A stretch of 64,000 nucleotides of DNA, from contig WOVA01000014.1 in assembly GCA_009773155.1 (NCBI GenBank), positions 27,434 through 91,433 on the forward strand, in the 5' to 3' direction. The position numbers were made by a program, and so were the translations under genes. Position 1 is the first letter of the stretch. Each line of letters opens with the position of its first letter. The notes beneath the pieces were generated by a model. It saw only the letters and a list, made by a program, of their open reading frames with translations, did not search any database and was not told where the DNA came from. Source of the DNA: Elusimicrobiota bacterium (GTDB taxonomy: Bacteria > Elusimicrobiota > Elusimicrobia > Elusimicrobiales > UBA9959). Shown piece by piece: positions 31,569 through 40,596 of this stretch.

Positions 31569-32792
31569 ATGGAAAACAATAAACCTTTTTCGGACAAGAA
31601 CCTGCTGCTGCTGGTGACCCTCAGGGAGCACCAATATATCGACTACCTGGCCGGGGACCTGGAAAAGTATTTCAAAAGAACGCACGTTTTCAATTTTATC
31701 GGCTACTCCCGGGAACACGGGCTCTCCGCCACGGAAGACCGCATCCGGGAACTCATCAGGGAAAATGACATCTACCTCGTGCTGGTGATCCAGCTGGCCA
31801 CCGATTTCGAGCTCTCCCCGGAATACTACGCTTCGCTGCGGGGGCCCGCTAAGCTGGTATTCTGGTTCTTCGACGACGACATGTATTTCAGCGCCGTGTC
31901 TAAATATTACGCCGCGGCCGCGGACGCCGTGATGACGCACGATTATTTCCCCTCGCTGGCATATAAACAACTCGGCATCCCCTCCATCTATGCCACGCCC
32001 ATATATGACCCGGAGATATTCCACCCGGTCCCGGCCGCAAAGGATATCGACGTTTGCTGTGTCTGCGACTGCACCAAAGCCGACAGGATGGAATACATCG
32101 ATTTCCTGACCGCCGGCGGGATAAAAGTGGAGACGTACGGACACGGCTCGAAGAACGGGTTCCTGCCGGAAGAACGCGACATCTCGGCGATCTACTCCAG
32201 GTCCAGGATCGTGATAACGTTCTCGAGGCTGGATAAACCCAGGTGGCCGGTCTCCGACGACCCGCTGCTGGAGCGGGTAAGACAGAACAAGGGACATTTC
32301 GCCCAGATCGCCCTGACACGGTCGTTCTGTCTTTCGGAATACGCCCCGGCCCTGAACCTCATCGCCGGGATCGGCTCGGAGGTCGCGGTATTCAACGACA
32401 AGAATGAACTGCTGAGCCAGGTCCGGTATTACCTGGCGCACGACAAAGAACGGGAAGAAATGGCGGACCGGGCTTACGAAACGGCTAAGAGGACCTTTGT
32501 CGGCGCCGTCGCCTTTCCAAAACTGCTGCATGAACTCCGGAAAACACTGGACGACCAGGCCCCCGTAGAGCCGGGGGCCTCCCCCCCGGCGCTCAGCGCC
32601 GCTTTCAGGTCGAACATCGTGAACGGTCTGACGTTCTCGTTCTTTATTTTGCTCGGCGAGGGAAGATTTTCAAACGCGGGCGAACTTTTAACCAGACTTT
32701 TCCGCTGCGGCCCCCGGGCCTTCCTGTCGGGCTTCCCCGCGGGGACCATAAGAGCGCTTACGGTCTTTTTCCACAAACTTACGGGCGGCTAG
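31569..32792 (+). CDS. CgeB/DUF3880-like glycosyltransferase (paralog)
   Basis: DIDVCCVCDCTKADRMEYIDFLTAGGIKVETYGHGSKNG...IYSRSRIVITFSRLDKP. Confidence 0.72.
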   Translation: MENNKPFSDKNLLLLVTLREHQYIDYLAGDLEKYFKRTHVFNFIGYSREHGLSATEDRIRELIRENDIYLVLVIQLATDFELSPEYYASLRGPAKLVFWFFDDDMYFSAVSKYYAAAADAVMTHDYFPSLAYKQLGIPSIYATPIYDPEIFHPVPAAKDIDVCCVCDCTKADRMEYIDFLTAGGIKVETYGHGSKNGFLPEERDISAIYSRSRIVITFSRLDKPRWPVSDDPLLERVRQNKGHFAQIALTRSFCLSEYAPALNLIAGIGSEVAVFNDKNELLSQVRYYLAHDKEREEMADRAYETAKRTFVGAVAFPKLLHELRKTLDDQAPVEPGASPPALSAAFRSNIVNGLTFSFFILLGEGRFSNAGELLTRLFRCGPRAFLSGFPAGTIRALTVFFHKLTGG

Positions 32793-32836
32793 AAGGCGCG
32801 GTCACGCCGGCGCCGCCGGTCACGAACACAACGCGC

Positions 32837-33802
32837 TCAGAGGCGCAATTCCCCCCGGTGCGCGGCGTACCAGCGCAGCGTCCGCCTTATGCCCTCTTCC
32901 AGTCCGACGCGGCTCTTCCAGCCCAGCCGGGCCGCGGCGCGCGAGGAGTCCAGGCAGAGCCGGGTCCTGATGGACGGCCCGGAGCGGTCGAAAACTATCC
33001 GGAGGTCGCGGCCCGAGGCGGCGATGATCCGGCGCACCAGGTCCTTCACCGCCACGGCGCGCCCCGCGCCCGCGTTGAAAAGGCCGAAGGGCGCGCGCTG
33101 GCGGACCAGCGCCTTCTCCACGAAAGAGACGAGGTCCGAAACATAGAGCAGGTCCCGGGCCTCGCCGCCGTCGCCCCAGACCTTTATCTCGCCGCCGGGC
33201 GGCGCCGTCATAACCTTGGTGACGGTGGCGCCGAAGACATGCGAGCGCCTGAGGTCGAATTTATCGTGGGGACCGTAGACGTTGGAATGCCTGACCACGG
33301 TGTAGCGGGTGCGGCCCAGGCCGGCGTAGAATTGGCACATCCGCTCCAGGTAGACCTTGGTCCAGCCGGCGCCGAAATAGGCGGGGTGAAGCGGCGCGTT
33401 CGCGTCCAGGTCGTCCTCTTTCACCGGCCGGCGCGAGGAACCGTACATGATGGAGCAGCTGAAGAAGAGGAGCTGCCCCACGCCGTGCTCGTGCGCGGCG
33501 CGGAAGAGCAGCGAGTTCATGACGGCGTTGTCGGTCACGTGCAGCCAGGGGCTGTTGACTATGTCGCCGGCGCCGGAGGTGACCGCAGCGGCCTGCACAA
33601 TTATGTCCACGCCCTTCACCGCCCTGGAGACCGCCGCGCGGTCGGTGAGGTCGCACTTGAAGATCCTGACGCCGGGGAGGCGGGGAGCCGGGGAGTGCAG
33701 CCGCGTGCCGCTGACCTCGTATTTCCCCCCGCGGGCCAGCGCCTCCGCTATATTGCGGCCGATGAAGCCGGTGGCGCCGCAGACCAGCACCTTCTTCTTC
33801 AC
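32837..33802 (-). CDS. NAD-dependent epimerase/dehydratase (GDP-fucose synthase/WcaG-like extended SDR)
   Basis: KKKVLVCGATGFIGRNIAEALARGGKYEV; RDLLYVSDLVSFVEKAL; GTG start overlapping upstream stop (GTGA). Confidence 0.85.
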   Translation of the reverse strand: MKKKVLVCGATGFIGRNIAEALARGGKYEVSGTRLHSPAPRLPGVRIFKCDLTDRAAVSRAVKGVDIIVQAAAVTSGAGDIVNSPWLHVTDNAVMNSLLFRAAHEHGVGQLLFFSCSIMYGSSRRPVKEDDLDANAPLHPAYFGAGWTKVYLERMCQFYAGLGRTRYTVVRHSNVYGPHDKFDLRRSHVFGATVTKVMTAPPGGEIKVWGDGGEARDLLYVSDLVSFVEKALVRQRAPFGLFNAGAGRAVAVKDLVRRIIAASGRDLRIVFDRSGPSIRTRLCLDSSRAAARLGWKSRVGLEEGIRRTLRWYAAHRGELRL

Positions 33803-34515
33803 CGGGCCCTCCCGCGCGGCCTGCCGTCGAGCACCAGCCTCTCCCCGCGGGAGCGGCTGAAAAAAGAATAGATCCGGCGGGCGGTCTCGTCGGCGCGCTG
33901 GCCGTGGGTGAATTCGGGCCTGGTCATGACGCGCGAGAGATAGACGTCCGCGATACGCACGCCCGTCCCCTCCGCCTCGCGGCGCAGCGCCGCCGAGAAG
34001 CCGCGCAGTCCCCACTTGGCGGCCGAATACACGGCGCGCCGGGGATGGGCCTCCAGCGCGCAGACCGAATTGATGTTTATGATGGCGCCCCTGCCGCGCG
34101 CGGCGAACGCCGCGTAGGCGCGGGCCGCCAGTTTGACGGGGGCGGCGAAGTCGACCTGTATCAGCTCGTCGACGGCGGGGCCGGAGACTTTCTCCAGCGG
34201 CAGGCCGGGGCAATGGATGCCGGCGTTATTGACCAGCACCGACAGGCCCGGCCGCCGGAAGAGGCGGAAAAGTTTCGCAAGACCGGCGCGCGAGCGCAGG
34301 TCGGCCCGGCGGACCTCGCAGCGCGCGCCAAGGGCGGTCACCGCGCGGGCCGCGCGCGCCAGGGCGGCGCGGTCCCTGCCGTGCAGGATCACGCCGTACC
34401 CGCCGGCGGCGAAGGCGAGAGCCAGCTCCAGCCCCAGGCCCCTGCCCGAACCGGTGATGAGGACGTCCCCCGGGGAAACCGCCCCGCCGGGAACGTTTTT
34501 TAGCGCCTTCAGCAT
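33799..34515 (-). CDS. classical SDR oxidoreductase (3-oxoacyl-ACP reductase-like)
   Basis: VLITGSGRGLGLELALAFAAGGYGVILHGRD; LVNNAGIH; INSVCALEAHPRRAVYSAAKWGLRGF. Confidence 0.9.
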   Translation of the reverse strand: MLKALKNVPGGAVSPGDVLITGSGRGLGLELALAFAAGGYGVILHGRDRAALARAARAVTALGARCEVRRADLRSRAGLAKLFRLFRRPGLSVLVNNAGIHCPGLPLEKVSGPAVDELIQVDFAAPVKLAARAYAAFAARGRGAIININSVCALEAHPRRAVYSAAKWGLRGFSAALRREAEGTGVRIADVYLSRVMTRPEFTHGQRADETARRIYSFFSRSRGERLVLDGRPRGRAR

Positions 34516-34621
34516 TGAGACTATTATAATATTTTTAATTTGAACGCGCGGCGCAAAATTGATAGATTAGCGTTGCGCCCGCGACCGCCGGAGGCGCGGC
34601 GGCGGCCCGGCACCGAGGAGA

Positions 34622-36586
34622 ATGATGCCCACTGACGGCAAAGACGGCCAGCTGACGATAGGCTTCGTCCAGATAAACTACGAGTTCTCAGGCCAGCATT
34701 ACCTGCCGCTCTCGGTGGGCATGCTGAAGGCCTATCTCAGGAAGAACGCGGACCGCCCGGCCCGCTACCGTTTTCTGCCCGTCCTTTTCAGGCGCGAGAA
34801 GATCGAGGAGGCGGCCCGGCTCCTCGCCGGGGCCGACATCGCCGCTTTCAGCGTCTACAGCTGGAACATCAACCTCTCGCTGGCCATAGCCCGCCGCCTC
34901 AGGGAGCTCAACCCCTCGGTCCTCACGGTCTTCGGCGGCCCGCAGGTCCCGTCGCGGGCGGGAGACTTCCTGCGCGATAACCCCTTCATAGATATAGTCT
35001 GCCACGGCGAGGGCGAGGAGGTCTTCAAGGCCGTGGCCGACCGCGCCGCCTCCCGCGACTGGTCCGGCGTGCCGTCGGTCAGCTACCTGCGCCCCGACGG
35101 CTCCTGCGTCAGTGCGGCCCGCGCCTGCCGCGTCGCCGACCTCGACAGCCTGCCCTCCCCCTTCCTCGACGGCACTTTCGACGAGCTGGCCGCGGAGAAT
35201 CCCGGCGTGAAGTGGCTGGGCCTGCTGGAGACCAACCGCGGCTGCCCCTTCGCCTGCGCCTTCTGCGAGTGGGGCGACAAGGGGATGAACCGCGTCTACG
35301 CCTTCGGCCTGGAGCGCGTGCGCGCCGAGATAGACTGGCTGGCCCGGCACGCCGTCGAGTTCGTCTTCTGCTGCGACGCCAATTTCGGCCTGCTGCCGCG
35401 CGACGTGGAGATAGCCGGCTTCGTGGCCGACGCCAGGAAGCGGACCGGCTACCCGCACACCTTCTCGCTGCAGGCCAGCAAGAACGCGCCGGAGCGGGTC
35501 TACAGGATACAGAAGCTCCTGGCCGACAGCGGCCTCAACAAGGGCGCCCTCTTCGCCCTGCAGTCGGTGCACCCGGAGACGCTGGAGCTCATACACCGGC
35601 GGAACATCTCGCTGAACTCCTTCGACGAGCTGCAGCGCCTTTTCAAGCGCGACGGCATCCCCACTTTCACCGACGTCATCGTGGGCCTGCCCGGCGAGAC
35701 CTACGACTCCTTCGCCGACGGCGTGGACGGCATCATCTCCAAGGGCCAGCACAACCGCGTACAGTTCAACATCCTCTCCATACTCCAGAACTCCGCCATG
35801 GGCGACCCCGCCTACCGCGCGCGCCACGGCCTGGTCACCGTCCGCTCCGAGCTGGCCAACAGGTACGGCCGGCACTCCCGCGACGCGGAGGAAGTGCTGG
35901 AATACCAGGACCTGGTGGTCGCCACGGCCGCCATGCCGGCGGAGGACTGGGTCAGGGCGATGACCTTCGCCTGGCTGGCCTCTTTCCTCCATTTCGACAA
36001 GCTGCTGCAGCTGCCGTCGGTGCTGCTCAACGCGGAGGCCGGCGTGCGCTACCGCGCTATCTTCGAGGCTTTCGCCGCCTGTCCGGCGGGGGAGTTCCCG
36101 GTGACGGCCGGCGTGCGCTCCTTCTTCGAGGAGAAGGCGCGCGCCATAAGGCGCGGCGAGCCCGAGTACTGCCACGCGCCGGACTGGCTGGACATCTGGT
36201 GGATGACCGACGAGCACGCCTATATCGGCCTCTGCCGCGGCGGAAAACTGGACGACTTCTACGCGGAGGCCGGCCGCCTGCTGCGCGGCCTGGCGGCGGA
36301 GCGCGGCGCCGGCGTGCCCTGGCTGGACGACGCGCTGCGGCTGAACCGCGAGCTCATAAAGCTCCCTTTCCTCTACGGGAAGAAGGAAGTGGCGCTCGGC
36401 TTCAATGTCCGCGAGAGCCACGCCGCCGCGCTGGCCGGCGCCCGGCTGCCGCTGCGCGGGGCCGCCGGCTCCTGTGCGGTGGACAGAAGTTCCCCCCGCT
36501 GGGACAACTGGGAGGACTGGATGAAGGAAGTCGTCTGGTTCGGCAACAAGACCAGGAATTATCTCTACGCCTGCGGGGACCGGTGA
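34622..36586 (+). CDS. B12-binding-domain radical SAM protein
   Basis: N-terminal B12-binding-like domain (VLTVFGGPQVPSRAGDF); RGCPFACAFCEWGDKG (CxxxCxxC). Confidence 0.92.
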   Translation: MMPTDGKDGQLTIGFVQINYEFSGQHYLPLSVGMLKAYLRKNADRPARYRFLPVLFRREKIEEAARLLAGADIAAFSVYSWNINLSLAIARRLRELNPSVLTVFGGPQVPSRAGDFLRDNPFIDIVCHGEGEEVFKAVADRAASRDWSGVPSVSYLRPDGSCVSAARACRVADLDSLPSPFLDGTFDELAAENPGVKWLGLLETNRGCPFACAFCEWGDKGMNRVYAFGLERVRAEIDWLARHAVEFVFCCDANFGLLPRDVEIAGFVADARKRTGYPHTFSLQASKNAPERVYRIQKLLADSGLNKGALFALQSVHPETLELIHRRNISLNSFDELQRLFKRDGIPTFTDVIVGLPGETYDSFADGVDGIISKGQHNRVQFNILSILQNSAMGDPAYRARHGLVTVRSELANRYGRHSRDAEEVLEYQDLVVATAAMPAEDWVRAMTFAWLASFLHFDKLLQLPSVLLNAEAGVRYRAIFEAFAACPAGEFPVTAGVRSFFEEKARAIRRGEPEYCHAPDWLDIWWMTDEHAYIGLCRGGKLDDFYAEAGRLLRGLAAERGAGVPWLDDALRLNRELIKLPFLYGKKEVALGFNVRESHAAALAGARLPLRGAAGSCAVDRSSPRWDNWEDWMKEVVWFGNKTRNYLYACGDR

Positions 36587-37563
36587 AATACAGACAACTG
36601 GGCGGGACCGGCCTCTCGGTCTCCGAGATAGGCTTCGGCGCCTGGGGGCTGGGCGGCGACAAGGGCGGCTCGCGGGCCTACGGCCCCGTCGACGACGCCG
36701 AATCCTCCCGCGCGCTGCGCCGGGCACTGGACCTGGGCGTTAATTTCTTCGACACTTCCGATTTCTACGGCTTCGGCCACAGCGAGGAGATCATAGGCCG
36801 CGCCTTTCGCGGCGACCGCGACAGGGTGATCATCGCCAGCAAGGCCGGCATGCTCGACGCCGAAGGGCGGCAGGATTTCTCCCCCGCCCGCCTGCGCTCG
36901 TCGCTGGAGGCCACGCTGCGCCGGCTGGGCACCGACCGGCTGGACCTTTACCAGCTGCACAGCCCGCCGGTCGGGCTGCTGCTGGAAAAACCCGAGATAC
37001 TGGGCACGCTCAGGGACCTGGCCCGCGAAGGCAAGATACGCGCCTGCGGGGTCTCGCTGCGCTCGCCCGACGAAGGACTTAAGCTCCTGGGGGCGGCCGT
37101 GACCGGCTGCGTGCAGGTGAATTTCAACCTGGCCGACCAGCGGGCCCGCGTCAACGGCCTGCTGGACCTGTGCCGCTCGAAGGGGACGGGCGTAATAGCC
37201 CGCACGCCGCTCTGCTTCGGTTTCCTGACCGGCCTCTACACCGAAACCTCTTCGCTGCCCGGGAGCGACCACAGGCGCCGCTGGTCCCCGGCGCAGGTGG
37301 AGCGCTGGAACCAGGCCGCCGGGCTCTTCGCCGCCGCGCTGGGCCTGCCCGGCGCGCAGACCCCCGCCCAGGCCGCGCTGCGCTTCTGCCTCTCCTACCC
37401 GGGGATAACCTCGTCCATACCGGGCATGCTGACCGCCGCCCAGGTGGAGGAAAACGCGGCGGCCAGCGGCCTGGGGCCGCTGACCGACGAGGCTCTCATC
37501 AAAGTGCAGGAACTTTACGGCAACGGCGATTTCATGGAAGGCCCGGTCAGAACGGGCCCTTGA
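36583..37563 (+). CDS. aldo/keto reductase
   Basis: KYRQLGGTGLSVSEIGFGAWGLGG; GVNFFDTSDFYGFGHSEEIIGRAF; GTG start overlapping radical SAM stop. Confidence 0.93.
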   Translation: MKYRQLGGTGLSVSEIGFGAWGLGGDKGGSRAYGPVDDAESSRALRRALDLGVNFFDTSDFYGFGHSEEIIGRAFRGDRDRVIIASKAGMLDAEGRQDFSPARLRSSLEATLRRLGTDRLDLYQLHSPPVGLLLEKPEILGTLRDLAREGKIRACGVSLRSPDEGLKLLGAAVTGCVQVNFNLADQRARVNGLLDLCRSKGTGVIARTPLCFGFLTGLYTETSSLPGSDHRRRWSPAQVERWNQAAGLFAAALGLPGAQTPAQAALRFCLSYPGITSSIPGMLTAAQVEENAAASGLGPLTDEALIKVQELYGNGDFMEGPVRTGP

Positions 37564-38605
37564 ATTCCTTGCGGAGCTTCCTCTTGAATTCTTCCGACGG
37601 CAGCGGGCGCCCGTGCCCGGGGCCCAGCGCCAGCGAATAACACTTGTCCACCACCGTCCCCATATCGGGGTAGAAGGAGTTCTCCAGCGCCTTGGCCGTA
37701 GGGCAGGGCGCGTGGGCCGGCGCGGCCTCGGCCACCGGCGCCTTGAGCGCGCCCGGGTCCGAGACGGCGACGGCGCGGCAGATCTCGGCGCAGACGCCGT
37801 AGGACGCCCAGCCGGTGTCGGCCACCAGCAGCCTGCCGGTCTTGCGCACGCTTGAAAGGACCAGGCCCAGGTCGCGGGCGGTGAGGCAGTGCAGGTCTAT
37901 GACCTCGGCCTCGATCCCCGCCTCCCTGCTCATATAATCGGCGGCGTGCAGCGCGTCTATCACCATCGAGGAGACGGCCACCACGGTCACGTCGCGGCCC
38001 GCGCGCGCCAGCCTCGGGGCGAAGGGGTCCGCCGGCGGCGGCGCGTCGGGCAGATTGAACGAATAGTCGTAGAGCAGCCGGTGCTCCAGCGAGATGACCG
38101 GCCCCTTGAATTTCTTCACCGCGTGGGCGTAGGTGTCCAGGACGGAGGCGGCCGAGGCCGGCATCACCACGGTCAGGCCCGGCACGTGCGCGAACAGGGC
38201 CTGCAGGCTCTGCGAATGCTGCGCGCCCTGCCCCCAGCTGCGCCCCACCACCGACCGTATCAGCAGCGGCAGCTGGAAAAGCCCGCCGTACATATAGCGG
38301 TACTTGGCGATGGAATTGACCACCTGGTTCATCGTCAGCAGCGTGAAGTCGTTGCGGATGTGTATGTGTATCGGGTAGAGACCGTTGAGCGCCGCGCCCA
38401 CGGCCAGCCCGGTCATGGCGTCCTCGGAGAGCGGGGTGTCGAAGACCCTGCCCGGTCCGAATTCCTTCTCGAGACCCAGCGTGGTGCCGAAGATGCCGGT
38501 GAAATCGGTCACGCCCAGGCCGTATATGAGGCAGCCCGGGTCGGAGACCATGGCGTCGCGCATGCTGAGCTTGAGCGCCTCGCGGTAGGTCATCGTCGCG
38601 GTCAT
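37547..38605 (-). CDS. TPP-dependent dehydrogenase E1 beta subunit-like (transketolase family)
   Basis: MTYREALKLSMRDAMVSDPGCLIYGLGVTDFTGIFGTTLGLEKEFGPGRVFDTPLSEDAMTGLAVGAALNG. Confidence 0.9.
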   Translation of the reverse strand: MTATMTYREALKLSMRDAMVSDPGCLIYGLGVTDFTGIFGTTLGLEKEFGPGRVFDTPLSEDAMTGLAVGAALNGLYPIHIHIRNDFTLLTMNQVVNSIAKYRYMYGGLFQLPLLIRSVVGRSWGQGAQHSQSLQALFAHVPGLTVVMPASAASVLDTYAHAVKKFKGPVISLEHRLLYDYSFNLPDAPPPADPFAPRLARAGRDVTVVAVSSMVIDALHAADYMSREAGIEAEVIDLHCLTARDLGLVLSSVRKTGRLLVADTGWASYGVCAEICRAVAVSDPGALKAPVAEAAPAHAPCPTAKALENSFYPDMGTVVDKCYSLALGPGHGRPLPSEEFKRKLRKEFKGPF

Positions 38606-39528
38606 ATCACGTCCTTGAAAGTATCGGAGGCCGGCGGCACCGGGCTGGCCTCGGCGAAAGCGACGGCCTCGTCTATCTCGCGTTCTATCTCCGGCCGCAG
38701 TTCGTCTGCCAGCGCCGCGTCCGTTTCCAGCGGGTCGCGGCAGCGCCAGTCGCCCACTTCCCGCGGGCAGCGGTAGCCTTTGTCCAGGTCGCCGTCCACT
38801 CCCACATGCTGCAGGTAACGGCAGGTCTTTATCTCGAACACCGCCGGCCCCTCCCCCGCCCGCGACGCGGCCAGCACGGGGGCGAAGGCCGCCGCCACGC
38901 CTTCCAGGTCGAAGCCGTCGGGCGCCATGGCGTACCGGATGCCGTAGGCGCCGGCCAGAGCCTCCAGGCGGTAGGCCTGCCTGTTCTCTATGCGCGCGTG
39001 TATGGCCAGGCCGTTGTTCTCCACCACGAAGACCACCGGCAGCTTCTTCAGCGAGGAGAAGTTGAGGCACTCGGAGAAGACGCCCTCCTCGGTGGAGCCG
39101 TCGCCGGTGACCGAGACTGCTACCCGGGGCTCGTTCTTAAGTTTGAAAGCGTAGGCGGCCCCCATCGCGTGCGGCAGCGTGGCCCCCACTATGGCCGAAG
39201 AGCCCATCAGCCCCGCCTCGGGGGCGCAGAGATGCATGGAGCCGGCCTTGCCGCCGGAGATCCCGCCGGCGCGGCCGTAGAGCTCGGCGAACATTTTCTT
39301 CATATCGCCGCCCTGCGCCAGGTAGAGGGCGTGGCTGCGGTAGGTGGTATAGACCTGGTCGCCGGGCAGCAGCGAGGCCGCCAGCGCGGCGGCGTGATGC
39401 TCCTGGCCCAGCGACAGGTGCACGGGGCTCTGTATCTTGTCGCTGGGATAGATCTCGGCCACCTTCAGCTCGGCCAGGCGCACGCGCAGGGCCTGGCGGA
39501 ACAGCTCCCGGTAAGAAGGCGCGGTCAC
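38602..39528 (-). CDS. TPP-dependent dehydrogenase E1 alpha subunit-like
   Basis: GDGSTEEGVFSECLNFSSLKKLPVVFVVENNGLAIH (TPP motif); GGISGGKAGSMHLCAPEAGLMGSSAIVGATLPHAMGAAYA. Confidence 0.92.
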   Translation of the reverse strand: MTAPSYRELFRQALRVRLAELKVAEIYPSDKIQSPVHLSLGQEHHAAALAASLLPGDQVYTTYRSHALYLAQGGDMKKMFAELYGRAGGISGGKAGSMHLCAPEAGLMGSSAIVGATLPHAMGAAYAFKLKNEPRVAVSVTGDGSTEEGVFSECLNFSSLKKLPVVFVVENNGLAIHARIENRQAYRLEALAGAYGIRYAMAPDGFDLEGVAAAFAPVLAASRAGEGPAVFEIKTCRYLQHVGVDGDLDKGYRCPREVGDWRCRDPLETDAALADELRPEIEREIDEAVAFAEASPVPPASDTFKDVI

Positions 39529-40517
39529 GCCGGCACCCCCGCGGCCCGCCTGCATTCCTCCAGCAGGAAGGCCACGCTCCCGGCGAAAGAGCGGCGCGGC
39601 CTCCAGCCGGTGGCGCGGCGGAACTTGGAGGTATCGGGCACCTGCAGCGTCACGTCGGTGGGGCGGAACAGGGCGGGATCTGGTTTTGACGGAATAGGCC
39701 GCCGGGCCAGCCGCTTGAGCTCCTTAAGGAAATCGGCCACGGTTATCACCGTCTCGCCGCCTATATTGTAGGCCTCGCCAAAAGCGCACTTCTCCGCCGC
39801 GACCCAGTAGGATTCCATGGCGTCGCGCACGTCGATGATGGTCCGCACGGAATCCAGGTTGCCGTGCAGCAGCGTCTTCTGCAGGCCGGCCTCTATCCGG
39901 GCCACCTGCATGGCGAAAGAGGTGGCGAAGAGGTCGGAGCGGCGCGGGTTGATGTAGGAGAACATCCGCGTCCGGATTATCTTCATCCCGTAGTTCAGGA
40001 AATAGGTGCGCCCCAGCAGGTCCTGCGCGGTCTTGGAGACGGCGTAGGGACTGGCCGGGTTCAGCGGGCAGTCCTCTTTGATGGGAACATCGCGCGGGGC
40101 CACCTGGCCGTACACCTCGGAGGTGCTGCAGAGCTGTATGACCGGGTCCAGGCCGGAGAGCCTGGCCGCCTCCAGGAGATTAGCCGTGCCCATGATGTTA
40201 TTGTTGAGGACGGCCAGGGGCGTGATGAAGGAAGCGCGCACATTGGCGTGCGAGGCCACGTGGAAGACGGCGTCGGGCCGTGAGGCCTTGAGCGCCGTGA
40301 GCACCGACGAAAAGTCGGTCAGGTCGCATTCGTGCACCCGCGCGGCGGCGGAGCGGCGGCGCGGGCCGGCCGACGGGGGCGCGGCGTGCCAGCGCGAAAT
40401 GCCGTGGATCTCCACGCCCGGCCTGTTCTCCGCTATATAGTCGGCCAGGTAACTGCCGCCCGAGCCGGTTATACCGGTTATCAGGACTCGCTTGATCTTT
40501 CTGGCTTTCGCGGGCAT
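39525..40517 (-). CDS. GDP-6-deoxy-D-mannose reductase-like SDR (Rmd/Gmd family)
   Basis: RVLITGITGSGGSYLADYIAENRPGVEIHGISRW; LCSTSEVYGQV; ASPYAVSKTAQDLLG; LFRPTDVTLQVPDTSKFRRATGWRP. Confidence 0.85.
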   Translation of the reverse strand: MPAKARKIKRVLITGITGSGGSYLADYIAENRPGVEIHGISRWHAAPPSAGPRRRSAAARVHECDLTDFSSVLTALKASRPDAVFHVASHANVRASFITPLAVLNNNIMGTANLLEAARLSGLDPVIQLCSTSEVYGQVAPRDVPIKEDCPLNPASPYAVSKTAQDLLGRTYFLNYGMKIIRTRMFSYINPRRSDLFATSFAMQVARIEAGLQKTLLHGNLDSVRTIIDVRDAMESYWVAAEKCAFGEAYNIGGETVITVADFLKELKRLARRPIPSKPDPALFRPTDVTLQVPDTSKFRRATGWRPRRSFAGSVAFLLEECRRAAGVPA

Positions 40518-40596
40518 CTCTTCTCCCCTTGCGTTCCCCCCGGGAGAACGCGACAATTGTATAATTTCGCCGCGGCCGCTTTCAACGGTTCCGCGG

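Noticed and set aside
34688-36727. 679-aa minus-strand ORF opposite the radical SAM gene
   Set aside because: Antisense shadow ORF from high-GC codon bias; composition lacks family motifs while the plus strand encodes a clear radical SAM protein
35212-37563. 783-aa plus-strand ORF
   Set aside because: Its first part is an Arg-rich out-of-frame shadow of the radical SAM gene; only the 3' part from 36583 (aldo/keto reductase) is real
37547-39528. Pyruvate/acetoin dehydrogenase operon
   Set aside because: No E2 lipoyl-acyltransferase or E3 gene adjacent; neighbours are sugar-nucleotide enzymes
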